This document shows, one piece after another, positions 46,601-58,568 of a stretch of DNA of 64,000 nucleotides. A program made the translations under genes and the position numbers. A model generated the notes under the pieces. That model worked only from the letters and a program-made list of their open reading frames with translations, did not search any database and was not told where the DNA came from. The DNA is from Hofstenia miamia (taxonomy: Eukaryota; Xenacoelomorpha; Acoela; Hofsteniidae): the NCBI GenBank assembly GCA_900660155.1, contig CABFPE010000242.1:866398-930397 (forward strand). Direction: 5' to 3'. How positions within the stretch are numbered: position 1 is the first letter of the stretch; every line of letters begins with the position of its first letter.

Positions 46601-47309
46601 ATCTTTGATGGAAGAGGTTTAAAAGAAATTGAGCGAATATGACCTTCTTGACTTATTATCAAAAATATGACAAATGACATGAAAATTGAGCAATATGACG
46701 TATATGACCGTATGTGACTTTATGACTTTTAATTGCCTTAATGATAACGCTGTACTTTTAGATAGTGTAATATTCAGTATTGATAGCTTCAACAAGTTGG
46801 GTAACGATATTCTTTTCTGAAAGTTTTTGTAGTTAATTTACAGAAAACTGCATTGTTATCGTTTTTGCAATGCAATATTTTACATTGAGACAAAGCAATT
46901 TAAAAAGTGTATTGTCAGACATTTTGATCGAATTTTGCGCTTTTCAAAAATCTTACAATTTCATGTTATGTTTAAGGAAGTGGAAGTTTCCAAAATCTTT
47001 ATCTAATAGATTTTCAACTAAAAAACCTATGATATAACATATAATTCTTTTAAAAACAATAATAAATGATACATAAAAGCTTTATTTACCTTACCAATCA
47101 TGATAATTACTAAAGAGAATGTGACTTAAATTTGCAATCACTTGGATTTCAAATTTCTGAGAATGAGATCTCATAGAATTTGTATGTTTGGCGGAATTAT
47201 AAGTTGATAAAAGCAAACAGTGAATGTCAACACTTTGGTGTGTATATTTGCTAATTCGTATTTATTGTAGTGTATATTCATTTTTCCTACCTATATTTTC
47301 ACGTTTACA
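46601..47309. other. Upstream region of gene B; nothing recognised
   Basis: The gene B promoter should lie here, but no clear element could be assigned. Confidence 0.4.
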
Positions 47310-49750
47310 ATGAGTGATGAAGAATCGGTAAGTAAAAATATTTAGACTTTTATGTATGCAAAATTTTAATTAACCATTTGTGGGATAGCTTAGTCAAAGA
47401 ATTGAATTTGTAATATTAGAAATTTTAACACTATTTTTTAAGGTTGATTTAAATAATAAACATTTTCATTGCCTACTTTGTAAAACAATATCTTCATTTT
47501 GCATCCACAATGAATTTAATTTGAAGTTAAATTTAAATGTGTTGGCAATACCGAATTAACCTAAACTTTAAAGTTGCAACCAACTGTAGGCAATATTAAT
47601 CGTAAAAATACGCAACTTTTACAAGCAAGTTTCGAAAAATATTGTAATGTTAAGATTTTTTAGTTATTTCATTCTTCTGGATTAATGATTAATTAAATGC
47701 AGACGAATTGATTGTATATGCGTCTGTTAAGTAATACAATTAAATTTTATTTTGTCCACACAGATATTTACTTTTAGAAAAATATAATTTGTTAGTTTTC
47801 AACATATTTGCCAATTTGGTTGCCTCATCCTACTTGTAGTTGTAAAAGCAAGAAAGTATTGTGCATAGCTAGTCTAATAAAAGCTAACCACAAGCAACTA
47901 GTATTTATTTCAACAATCCGGATTTTGGCTGAATATTGTATCTACCAATTTCGCTATACCGATTGTAACAAAACTGTACGAAATTGCTTAAATTTACAAT
48001 TTTCAAAAGGTGCACAAGGTTTTTTCTTGCCCGAAAAAATGAGCAAAAACATTTTACTTCGTTGCACGAAATCCTTGCTATAACATAACATGCAAGTAGT
48101 GTTCTGCGGCTGCGGCCAAAGCTTTTGTTTTACGGCCGAAATCCCGACTAATATTCATTTCTGAACATTATGATGAACAATTTATTTCCATGGTATTTAT
48201 TTGTATTTTTGTTTTTAAAACTTAGTGGTTTTGACAATTTCCTATAATTGTTTAAACTATGAGCATGTTTTAATTTTTTCATTGAAAATTTCAGTATTTC
48301 ACTTAGCAGTAGTAAAAAGCGATGACTACGGAGAAATATTCCCGGCTAACGGCCTGCTACCGCTAAAGCATTACGACCAACAGCCAAATTCTTTCAAAAT
48401 ATATTTTGCACGGCCTGCTATGGCAAAGAAAATTGCCTTGGCCGTAGAGCACTACATGGAAGTCTCCTAATTAGAGATGAGTCAAAATGTTTGAACAGAT
48501 CTGAATTTTTAGGTTTTTTAAGGGGAGAAAATACTTACTTATCACAATTGCAATGTCAAATACATACTCACGTATAGAAATAAATAACTTTATGCTCAGT
48601 TTCAACGCTTTAGTAGGCCTTGAGGGATTTTATTAAGGATCTTGAAATGGCATACGGGTGTATATTATGTTCAAAATAATTTTTGCAAATATTTTTCTAC
48701 AGTTTTGGAGAAAATAGATATAACGTAGATATATCGTAATAATTTTGCAAGTACTACATTATACTTTTCAAGTGGCACTAATTTTCGTTAACACAATCGT
48801 CAGATAAAATCAGTCGATTTAAGCCATTAATTTGGTACTTTAACTAGGCCTTCGATATCTTGAGAAATATTTTTGTTATCTGCAATTTAAAATATTATGC
48901 GTATTACTGAAAATGGCAGTCTATTGCACAACGAAGTTGCTCTTTTCACGAAAAATCGAACATAAACTGAAAGCAAAATACTACATTTAATAGATTGCAC
49001 GATATGATGTAGACTTGCATTTTCATATAATTTATTTTAGAGCAGTAATCCTCAGAGAAAATCGTCATTTTTTCAAAATTTTTTAAAAAACACCGAGAAA
49101 ACAATTTCCAGTATTTCGAAAGACATCAATCGAAATTTCGAAAAGCATGTTGCTCGTTCGACCATTGTCAACATGCTCACCAATGGTGCAATCATACAAC
49201 TCATTTCTAAGCAGACTAATCAATGCTTAAGCTGCTATCCAAATACAGGTCTTGATGCCAAAGGTACTAGTTCTTCAAAGAATCCATGGACACAATTTAA
49301 GGCAAGCTCGATTTATATTATTTCTTTGATTTTATTACTATTACTTTATTAACATTTTGAATATATTTTTGAGGGAATATAGTTTTATTTTTCATATTTG
49401 CTTTTATAAATTTGCTTGTAATACTATGGATACATTGAACACGTGTAAATAAAATTCATTTTTAGGTAAAAAAGATTTCTTCGAACATGATTTTTTTGAG
49501 AAATCTAGGTTTGCAACAAGAAAATTCATATCTCACTATATATAATGGAACATTAATATGCACTGGGGCGGGAGATACTAGTTGTACACTCGTAGTTAGT
49601 GAATCATCTGATCACTACATCAGATTTGAATCTCGTCAATTAGCAAAAAACTACATTGCAGCCTCTAGTCACGGTAGCATATTACCCGCTCAGCAAAACC
49701 CTGACGATGATTGCGTAAAGTTCAGTGTAAAGATTGTGGAAGATGATTAA
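47310..49750 (+). CDS. Gene B: paralogue of gene A with predicted beta-trefoil domain
   Basis: Three exons, 47310-47327 (MSDEES), 49041-49301 and 49466-49750, join in phase 0 to give 187 residues. Exon 2 has exactly the same length (87 codons) as exon 2 of gene A. The last exons share roughly 60% identity by eye (FLRNLGLQQENSYL, CTGAGDTSCT, SDHYIRFESRQ, DCVKFSVKI). The Pro/Gln-rich tail of gene A is absent and replaced by six acidic residues. The amphipathic segment (FLKNTEKTISSISKDINRNF) is kept. Intron 1 is GT-AG and holds a MITE; intron 2 uses a GC donor (AAG|GCAAGC). No signal peptide is present. The pair clearly arose by tandem duplication, and the level of divergence says it is old. Function is unknown: a fascin-, FGF- or IL-1-like fold is the best structural guess. 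Confidence 0.8.
48096..48455. mobile_element. Candidate MITE in intron 1 of gene B
   Basis: About 360 bp lie between GTAGTGTTCTGCGG and its inverted copy GTAGTGCTCTACGG (12 of 14 match). The flanks ATGCAA and ATGGAA are a possible target duplication. Inside, CGGCCTGCTA occurs twice and GC-rich CGGCC words cluster, unlike the surrounding AT-rich intron. An open frame crosses it but resembles no transposase. Confidence 0.5.
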
Positions 49751-49755
49751 TCCTA

Positions 49756-49761
49756 AATAAA
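49756..49761 (+). promoter_or_regulatory. Poly(A) signal of gene B
   Basis: AATAAA begins only 6 bases after the gene B stop codon, implying a very short 3' untranslated region if it is used. Confidence 0.55.
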
Positions 49762-51069
49762 CAATTTATCTGGTTGATAGTTTTACCTATGAAGTTGATT
49801 TAATTCATTAGAATTGTGTTTACTTGTTGTTAATATTGATTAAATTAAGTATAATATTGTTAACAGACTGAATTAAACAGAACTAGTAAAGCTTTGAAGT
49901 AATAACTCTTAGTCTTAAAATATGGATATAATGAAAAACTATTAAATTTGGGGGGTTCAGCAGCTATATATATGGCTATAAAAAATTATTATTGATAATG
50001 TGATTTAAAATTGCTATTTCAGATAAAGGTGCCCTTAATTTAGAATAGTCCTTTCCCCTTTGACAATATACCACAATATTAGTTAATGGTAAGACTATTC
50101 ATGAATACTAGAAACCAAATCTTTATAGAAAACCTAGTTCATCACTAATGTAATGGCGTTTATAATTCTCCAAAATGACAGGGTTTTAAGTAAATGTGAA
50201 CTTAGATTTTGTCTAACTATTTTTATTAGATTGTGACTCTAAGAATGGTAATTATTCTTGAATCTAATGACAATGAAATGAATGTAATTTTCATAAACAG
50301 ATAAAAAAATAACTCAAAATACACTATGGCGAAGGTTTTATTGCATAGAAATCGAAGTCCTACATAGTCGTAGTGGAAAGTGGAAACATGAAACATTGCC
50401 AGGATCAACAACGCAGCAGTTCACATGAATAGTGCTGGTTCACACGCTCATATTTGATAGAGGTACTTAAATATATTTCAAGTTCCCTGAAATATGCGCT
50501 AAGCGCATAAGGAAAGACATGCATTATGTGATTTTGAATACACGCAAAAGTTTTCACAATTATTAATGAAACAGATTAATGATTTGCATAAATGAGCACA
50601 TGGATACGAAAGTATGTCAATACCACAATATTTACTAAACAATTTTAAACCATGTGATTTACGAATATGTGATCATAAATATACAAAGTCTATCCTAGCG
50701 GTCAGAAAAAACTTTGATTGTTCATAAAATGAATGAAGTGAAAAATTTCATCTACACAATTTGACACCAAATTAGCAAAATTGCAACACCAGTTTGACTA
50801 ATATGCGACACCTAATTGGCATATATTTGATCTGTATAACATATATAAGCATTATAAGGTAGTTCTTATAATTACCCATGTTATAGATGCTGATTTTCTA
50901 TCCATATCCAGTATGATAATATTGTGAAAGCCAATAACTGAATGAGAAAAATCAGTCACAATGCTTTTATCCAGTGAACAATGTTCATATACGATGCATA
51001 CATTTTATTGTATGTATCTATGGCAACGAGTACCATAGTTGCTTAATGGCACGAATGCGAAACACATAT
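49762..51069. other. Intergenic; nothing recognised
   Basis: No coding or repeat feature was supported. Confidence 0.4.
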
Positions 51070-51420
51070 AAGAAGACCTCAGAATTGCAAAGAGGTTATT
51101 TTAGATGAGCAAAAAGCTGGAGGAGATCCGATTGGATTCACAAAGCAGTTGGGTTTTAACAAGAGAACTGTCTACAACACAGTCAAGCGCAGATGAGCAA
51201 CAATGAAACCAAGAGCTGGCAAAAGGCTGGTTGCGCAAAAGTCAACCAAACCTTTACTACCCTTCATAGAAGATAGTTTTGATGACATCATAAAGGAATT
51301 AGCGATTTCCATAAATAATGTCATATCAAAAAAAATTAAGCAAGGATGTTGGATGGTAAAGCTGTAACAACTAAAACGATTCAATCTGAAACAATTGAAG
51401 AAAATATGGCAGAAAATATT
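51070..51420 (+). pseudogene. Tc1-like transposase N-terminal fragment
   Basis: A plus-strand frame reads CKEVILDEQKAGGDPIGFTK then QLGFNKRTVYNTVKRR. This is the helix-turn-helix layout of Tc1-like transposases (xxILxxxxAGxxPxxIxKxLGxxxxTVYxxVKR). After a stop it continues MKPRAGKRLVAQKSTKPLL. The catalytic part and terminal repeats are missing. Confidence 0.6.
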
Positions 51421-54400
51421 GAAAAATTAAGTGAATTAACCGATTTTTAATTTATTAACAAGAATAAACATTAGGCGATCACCATTTCAATGTCAATAGT
51501 CTCCTCGCTGTGGATGACAATCAAGTAGTTAATTAGAAAACCATTGTTGGAAGCTGGCGGAAGCATTTTTTTAAGTAATTCGTACAGCTTAATCTGAAAC
51601 TGGGAGAGCAAAATATCACATTTTTATTTTAGTCTTCGTTTTAAAAGTGAGGCATGCAATGAATATCCTCAATTGAAACTTTTATTCTTCACAATAGAAA
51701 AACAGTGCTTTAATAATCACCAACTCTACATAGCACTCTTTGAGATCAAAATGACTGAGTAACTTTTAATTTCATTTACAATAAACATTCTGGCTAGGGG
51801 TCTCAAACCAAAAACTATTGCATGAATAATTATTAATTAATTAATTTCCTCTTCTCATTGTGCCAAGTAGGATACCCATTTTGCAAAGTTTAGTGGTAAA
51901 ATGGATTAGTATATTTATCACTATTCACTTGACTATTCAAAATGTTTGGTAGTTATTATAGATGCATGCTAGCCTCGACCTTGTGTGTTTTAATAGAGTA
52001 CTTTTATGAAAACAATGCTTGTAGAATATTGCCAAAAGGACATTGAATTCAACATGATTTGATGTAACATGTAGACTGCTGAGAGAAAATACTCCTACGG
52101 TTTTATTTCTAGTTTAAGGCGCTCTTTATCGAAAATAACGATTTATACCCACTTTTCATTTTAGCATAAAATACTCTGGACAGAAAAAATAAAAGGAATA
52201 TTCTTGCTGTAAAATATTGAACTCCATAAACTAAAATATCTGTACACTGGCCACAGAATATACAAACATTTAAAATTCATTAAAGCGCATATTGCGTTAT
52301 GTAATTATTTGAAATAATATAAGAATTACCTTATTCTTTTATGCAAATTAATACTTACACATTTGCTAAATTTGTATGTCAACATTTCAGTCCAGCATTT
52401 GAATTTTTTCAGTTTTTGAAACCAGACTCAGCTCGGACCGCTTATTAACATCAAAGTGAGGCCTGGCTAATATCTTTGCTGTAATTTCAGCCGGACCCAG
52501 CCACTCTTAAGCGCTTTTTTAGAAAATACATCTGCTCATAGATGCCTAAGCTTCAACTGCCCAGTTTGTACAAGAAGATGTAATCGATTTTGTTAACATC
52601 TTCAAACAATTTCCTCAAAGTTTATTAAGACATTTAGACAATTGCAAGCAACTTGGTTAATTAGCCGGCTTTCTTGGCTCAGCTGAGATGGTAAAATTTT
52701 TACTTCTCGCAATAAATTTGCTGCAATTTATGGTGAACGTTTGTGATAATGATTATACCTGTGCTTGGAAAGCATTAAATATTTTTTAATGAAACATCTG
52801 CTTTTTTAGAAAGTTATTTTATTTTCTACATACGTAATTTCAATAAAACAATACAGCTTAATGCCTTCGAGAATTGTCATTAGTTTGTCATCCTGATCCC
52901 AATCAATTATTTATAGAAATCAGCAAAAAGGCTAAGTGCTAAATTATAATAAAAAAATTTTCAATAAATTTCTTAGAAGTGCTTTTGTAAAATATGTCGC
53001 TTTTTTGGAGGAGCATTTCTTAAGCGCAGGCCCGGCCCAACTATCTACGTAACAAAATCTTAACTTTTCGTGTTTTGAAGTTTCTTAATATATTATTTGA
53101 CTTTAGCAAAAGTTAATTCAAAGAACTATGAGATATTTATTATTTAAACATTATTAACTTAGCTTCCATTTGAAAAAACGACATAATATTTTTCTTCTTT
53201 TATAAAACTTCTGCTTAATTCTGGAATTTTTCAGTGTACTTATTTTGTACAATTTTTGTTAAGTTTGTGAAATTTAATGAAATTTGTTGGTAAAACAATC
53301 GCCAATTATTTAAGAAAATATTCAATGTCATTATATTTCATATTCCCAACGGTCAAGTTATATTACTGCGCATGTCAAAAAGGTTTAAACGAAAATCGCA
53401 AAGAGTAATTAATAAATCACGTTGATTAAACTTAACTGACCGACCAAGGCAAATAAGGGTGAAAGAACAAAGAAATTAATTAAGATCTAAGAGGAAAGAA
53501 CTTTAATGTAAACATCATCAATTCTTCGAAGCAAATGCAGAAATTCTAAAAATCGGACAAACTCACTAACAGAATTTGAAAACTTTTATTGATAGTAGAA
53601 AAGCTACAGACAATATATAGATTTTAAAACATGTCGACCAGATTTTTAGAAAACTAGATATCTTTTGCATTCCAAACCTTCTCTGTCAAAATGAATGTGG
53701 GCTAATCAAATTGTAAATCTAACCTCTAAGCTTGGATTATCTAAATTAATTAGAAAATGCTTAACAAATTCTACAGATTTCTCTTATCAACCATACTTTG
53801 TTATTAAGAGAATTGTCCATTTATATAATTCAATGATTTTTCAAGTCTTATACATGAAATTACGGATTTCAGCACATTTAAGTTAAATTATAACTTTCTT
53901 AGAAAAACAAAACTTAATTAAAAATGAATGTATATATTTTGACCATGATCGGGGTCCTCCTAAAGGTGCAGTATTAATTTCGCTTTTTACCAATACATGC
54001 AAATTTCATAATTAAGCATGGAAAATATTGTGAAATACATATATCAAATTGCTGATTATGCTTGTCTCATAAGAACTGACACTGATGCATTGAAACCCCC
54101 AAAATGTACTGAAGCATAGAAAATCTTTCTAGCTATTTAACAGCCAATAATTAAAAATTAGCGTTTAAAAAGCACGATTAATTATATTCTCTCTCAAATT
54201 TAACAAAGAAAAACAAGATCGTGTCAATTGTTAATAATGTACGGATTCTCTTATAGATTATGCGTTGAAAGTGAAAATATTTAAAATATGAATAAACAGT
54301 TTTTGGATTTAGCTTTTTATATCATCTAGGAAAACCAGACACCATTTATCACACCCAACTGTTACATACATTGTGGCAATTAAATTCACGATCACATTAA

Positions 54401-54614
54401 TGTATTCTTATACAGTATACTAGTTTTCATTGACCAGCCTCTATTACACGGAAACAATTAAAAATCTCAATATATATTTATATATAAAACTTTCCAGATT
54501 CTTGTACAGGAAATGTGTTTAAACATTTAGAAACTTAGTTTTAGAAGTGTGAACGCTTTTTGAATGTCTAAGTAGATGCATCTCTTTATTATTGATTTTT
54601 TTTCTGTGATCGAT
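51421..54614. other. Intergenic, AT-rich; nothing recognised
   Basis: About 3.2 kb without a supported gene. Short GC-richer patches near 52430-52500 and 53020-53045 contain GGCC/CCGG words but no inverted termini could be paired. Confidence 0.4.
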
Positions 54615-54675
54615 ACTTATACATTACTTATACATTATACTTATACATTACTTATACATTACTTATACATTATAC
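54615..54675. repeat. Imperfect TATACATTACTTA tandem repeat
   Basis: About 60 bases of repeated ACTTATACATT words directly abut the truncated 3' end of the Tc1 element. Confidence 0.8.
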
Positions 54676-55563
54676 TTTCAGCTCCTCAATTTTGTTGTGG
54701 CGAACTTTGCAGGCTTTGCCCTCAACATGTGGCCACACGCTATAGTCCAACGGATTAAAATCTGGCGACTGTGGGGGCAGAAATCCTTGAGCCAAAAAGT
54801 CATGTTTTGGCTCATCCAGTCTTGGACCGTTTTGGACGTGTGCGCTGGAGCACCATCCTGCTGAAACAAGTAGTTTCCACCATTGACAATTTTTCTGATG
54901 CAAGGAAGAACTTTTGTGGCCATGATATTCCTGTAATCGGCGCCTGTCAACCTGTAACCTCCATTGAACCACACTGGCGGCATTTTTTCCCCATTGGATG
55001 CCACAACGCCAAACATCATCACAGATGCCGGATGCTTGGTTGTGGTGACGTAGCGAACGTCAGGGATGTCTTGGCCAAAACTTACAACTCTATCATTTCG
55101 TTTGTTGATGACAGGATCCATGGTAAAGGTCTTCTCACCTGAAAAATTGAGGACTTTTCATGTCATTGAGAAGGCGGAAAGATCGCTCATGTCACTTGTG
55201 AACCACGGCAGGAGTGAGGAGTGGTCTTTTAAGACGCTTCAGACTCTTCCCACCTTCACTTTTTACAGCTCTTGAAAAGGTGGCCACTGAAGTTTTCTTT
55301 TTCTTCACAAATTCGGTCATTTTCAGTGTTGGATCTTTTAGAAAGACTTTTCGGACATTTTTCCGTTGAATTATTTGCGGTCTTCCAGATCGAGGTCGAT
55401 TTTTAAGGCTCTCGTTGTTCTTTAGGCTGCTTGCGACCCATTTCACAGTGGATAAACTAACGTTCTGAAACTTAACAATGTCCGCTTTCTTGTTTCCCGC
55501 GCAAAGGAGAGCTGATATCTCTATCCCTTTTGTTCCATTTCTAAACTTACGTAATTTAGACAC
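54676..55563 (-). pseudogene. Tc1-like transposase, broken
   Basis: A 123-codon opening frame (MSKLRKFRNGTKGIEISALL) includes NRPRSGRPQIIQRKNVRKVF. After a frame change and stop come FSGEKTFTMDPVINKRNDRV, in which the first catalytic Asp (FSDEK in relatives) is Gly; KHPASVMMFGVVASNGEKMP; and YLFQQDGAPAHTSKTVQDWM (second Asp). After a second frame change, FLPPQSPDFNPLDYSVWPHV carries the third Asp. The family is one I recall as abundant in copepods and some other arthropods, from memory rather than a search. It is inactive. Confidence 0.88.
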
Positions 55564-55692
55564 TATTACCAGTTAATTATATAATCTGGAAGAATGCATT
55601 TATTAGAAACTATAAGCAAAATTGATAAAGAGATTTGCAATAACTTCAAATTTCGGTAAAAGAAAAGGGGTCAGGACTTTTGCAAAGCCCGG
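54676..55692 (-). mobile_element. Tc1-like transposon, truncated at the 3' end
   Basis: The 5' terminus, read inward from 55692, is CCGGGCTTTGCAAAAGTCCT, abutted by TA (55693-55694). The other end is missing: the transposase stops at IEELK, short of its C-terminus, where the short tandem repeat begins. Confidence 0.85.
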
Positions 55693-55694
55693 TA

Positions 55695-56180
55695 GTTGAT
55701 CTGGCTATTGTCTGTAATCTGATTACCACTGGCCATATCAATTTTACCTTTACTGATTGGGCTACTTTTTCCAATCCTGACACATTTAAGTGCAGAATCC
55801 TTGACGTCCTGAACGTCCTCTCATTAGTTCAATCCGTTTTGTTTCCCACACACAGCCACAAAACACTAGACATGGTATTTGCTCAAGATGAAGGTATAAT
55901 TATTACAGTAGAACCAGATATGCAACTATTTCACGATTTCTCCATGAATGGAACACCTTTCTCTGATCATCTGTCTGTGAAGGTAGAAACTGAAGCTGGT
56001 GTTAAAAATCAATCTCGTTCATCACTCGAACATATATACAGCTTTTGTCCTGCCGATTATGATCGCATAAAGTCTTCGATTATCATGGCACCACTGTTCC
56101 ATCGGATATTCAAGATGTCAACAAAACCGGATACACATGGGAAGCATCCGCACCCAAATATTAATACTTTAGCTACATAA
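55695..56180 (+). pseudogene. LINE endonuclease fragment
   Basis: An open plus-strand frame contains FTDWATFSNPDTFKCRILDV, LVQSVLFPTHSHKTLDMVFA and FSDHLSVKVETEAG, then YSFCPADYDRIKSSI. This is the C-terminal half of an APE-type endonuclease: the PTH..HTLDLVF block, the catalytic SDH and the linker before the reverse transcriptase. It starts right beside the Tc1 terminus, so the Tc1 inserted into the LINE or the LINE was truncated there. No reverse transcriptase follows. Confidence 0.7.
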
Positions 56181-57110
56181 AAAATTTTTGATACACATAC
56201 ACTATAATCATGTAATTTTTTGAAAAAATATTTTCTCCGTATTAAGACATAAATGTAGGGTTACTAGTAACTGATCAATAACCTACTAGTAATCGCGCTA
56301 ACCTGTTAACCCATAAAGATTATTTTTAACTTAGGACCCCTTGGTTTTCTTTTACCAGTCTAAATTTCCATTTTCGTCATTTCCTATTTTTATGAATTTA
56401 CAATTTTCAATTTTAAAATCTCCGCAAAACTCTTTGTCAGCAATTTTCCAAAATTACTTGCAACCTGCTAAGGGAAACAAACTCAAAGTCTCAATATTTT
56501 CAAATTTTGATTCTCCAAAAGCATGTAGAATTTGGTGTTGTCTACTTCAGTGTTGATGGAAAAATCTGTAAACATGTTTTCGTTAAGAAATTTGAAGAAG
56601 CACCTAAAATGTGCTCAATAGATTTTTCATAATTTAAGTTTAAGAACATGTTTGAGATCAATTATTGAATTTGACAAATTCGAGTTTGATTGACATTGCG
56701 AAGTTTACCAATTGTTTCCGTTATAAAACAAATGCAAACAAATTATGTTAACAATTTTGATGCACTTAATTGCTCAAGTAAGCCAAAAAACAAATGAGGG
56801 TAAAAATCAAGGAGTACTCCTTGGCATAAATTCATCTACTGCATTTGTAATTTTGATTGATATAAAACATCCCAGATCAACCAGTTCGCGTTTCTTTAAG
56901 CTGAATGATTTTGTATGTAGTAATATATTACTTCGGAACATTCCTTAATGTAATCTATTTGAATTTGAAATCAATGACCTCCATATTTGTCAATATTTTG
57001 AAGGATTTTCAATGCCATCTCTGAAATATATATTTTAGAAATTCGGAATATTAAGTTCTGGTAGTTTAAAAAAGGGTTTTAGTTAGAATTAATATCATTT
57101 TGAAAGAATA
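56181..57110. other. Non-coding; nothing firmly recognised
   Basis: A short stretch at 56255-56310 (GGGTTACTAGTAACTG and nearby ACTAGTAA words) resembles the interior of the hAT MITE at 40253-40763 and may be another decayed copy. Confidence 0.35.
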
Positions 57111-57118
57111 GAAGGGGT

Positions 57119-57342
57119 CAGTTGCTTACGCAGTTGTGAGGATGGTGGAATATTCCTCTTCAGCTTACCAACATTGATTTAAATTTATTAACTAAATACA
57201 TGTTAAAATTTCAAAACATATTGAACACTAAGATGTCAAGCTAGATGCATTTTCACGATCCATTTTTCAATATTTCGAAATTTTGGTCACTTAAATTGAT
57301 CACAAGTAAGATGTCCCTCGTCAGTAAATCCGTGCACCCTTG
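57119..57342. mobile_element. hAT-type MITE, second copy of the 7.2-kb family
   Basis: The 224-bp element has left terminus CAGTTGCTTACGCAG and right terminus, read inward, CAAGGGTGCACGGATTT. It shares GGATGGTGGAAT on the left and the GGGACATCTTA block on the right with the element at 7236-7480. Flanks GAAGGGGT and AAAGGTGT match at 6 of 8 positions, as expected for an old target duplication. Confidence 0.65.
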
Positions 57343-57350
57343 AAAGGTGT

Positions 57351-58568
57351 TATTTTAAATGACATATATGATTATTTGATAATGACATCAAACATTTAAG
57401 TTAAATAACAATTCAATAATTAATTCGTTTGGCAAATTTTTTAAGTTTGCATTTTCAAGATTAATTTCCTATAAATACTTTAGCTTTCCAAACCCCTAAT
57501 GAAATTTAGTAATTGTACAATTAGTCTATACATAGAGATGCTAAATATGCTTAAATAAAGGATAATATATCAAACAAATACATAATTTATACATTAAATA
57601 TTGTTGATAATTTTTCTAGCATTTTGTGTTCTACATTAAAGTAAACTTTACTTACATTGACAATGAGACATTATGGTACTGATCTAGATACCTAACCAGC
57701 ATTTGCAATGATATTTGCAGTACCACATTGAGTCTTTGTGTTGGTAGTGCCGACATCTTTATTTAAAGGAAGATTAATCATTTAATAGCAAAATATATTA
57801 ATATTGTTTGAGAAATTACAGTAAAATGTTAAACAATAGTAGTCCATTAGATGTATTCAGTTCGATTGGGATATTGCAAAATATTAGTATTCATCGTTAT
57901 TATAATAGTTGAACATGAATTCACGTTGTTCTCCAAAACGAATTGTCCAAAATTGCTGAAACTTAATTCATAATTGAAGCATTGCATAGCAAAGCCATGA
58001 ACGAAGTATAGCCAAGGCCGTGGCTATGGGAAGTGCCAGAGGGGCCATGGCCCTCCCTGTTGAGCCACTGGTCCCCCTTTCTCTTGGCATCCTAGATACA
58101 AAACTCCATAGTAATTATTATAATATTCTGTAACTAAGTTAGAGTGAATATATTTTAGTTGAAATATATAAAATACTAATGCTATTCTATTTAAAAATTC
58201 AATGAAAAAGTGTGAAACTATTTCATATGAGTAAAACTATGATTAATTTATAAACTATTTTAAGTTCATATATATTTGTATCTGAAGCTACAGTAGTTGC
58301 TAGGGCGAACGTAAAGTCTCTTAGGTCATATTTTGGCAAAGTTTCAGCTACACATTATCCAATTAGAGAAGGGATAAAATTAAAGATTTTATCGAGAGAG
58401 CCAACAGAAATGGTGATTTTTCCATATCTGATTATCATTTAGTGGGAAGATGCCTGTCATCTAGTGGAAATGTCGAGTGGTTATTCAGCAAACTGGACAG
58501 TTTGCCAACAGACGACAGAAATTTTGACGAAAAAACATTGAAAGTTATATAATTTAATACGTCAATGT
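57351..58568. other. Intergenic; GC-rich patch only
   Basis: A GC-rich patch at 58010-58085 (CAAGGCCGTGGCTATGGG, then GAGGGGCCATGGCCCTCC) may be an end of another hAT-like element, but no partner end was found. Confidence 0.35.

Noticed and set aside
34998-49750. Gene B as an assembly duplicate of gene A
   Set aside because: The copies differ at about 40% of residues and have different first exons and intron lengths, so the duplication is real and old.
52430-53045. GGCC-rich patches that might be two ends of one hAT element
   Set aside because: The similar words run in the same direction rather than inverted, and no target duplication was found.
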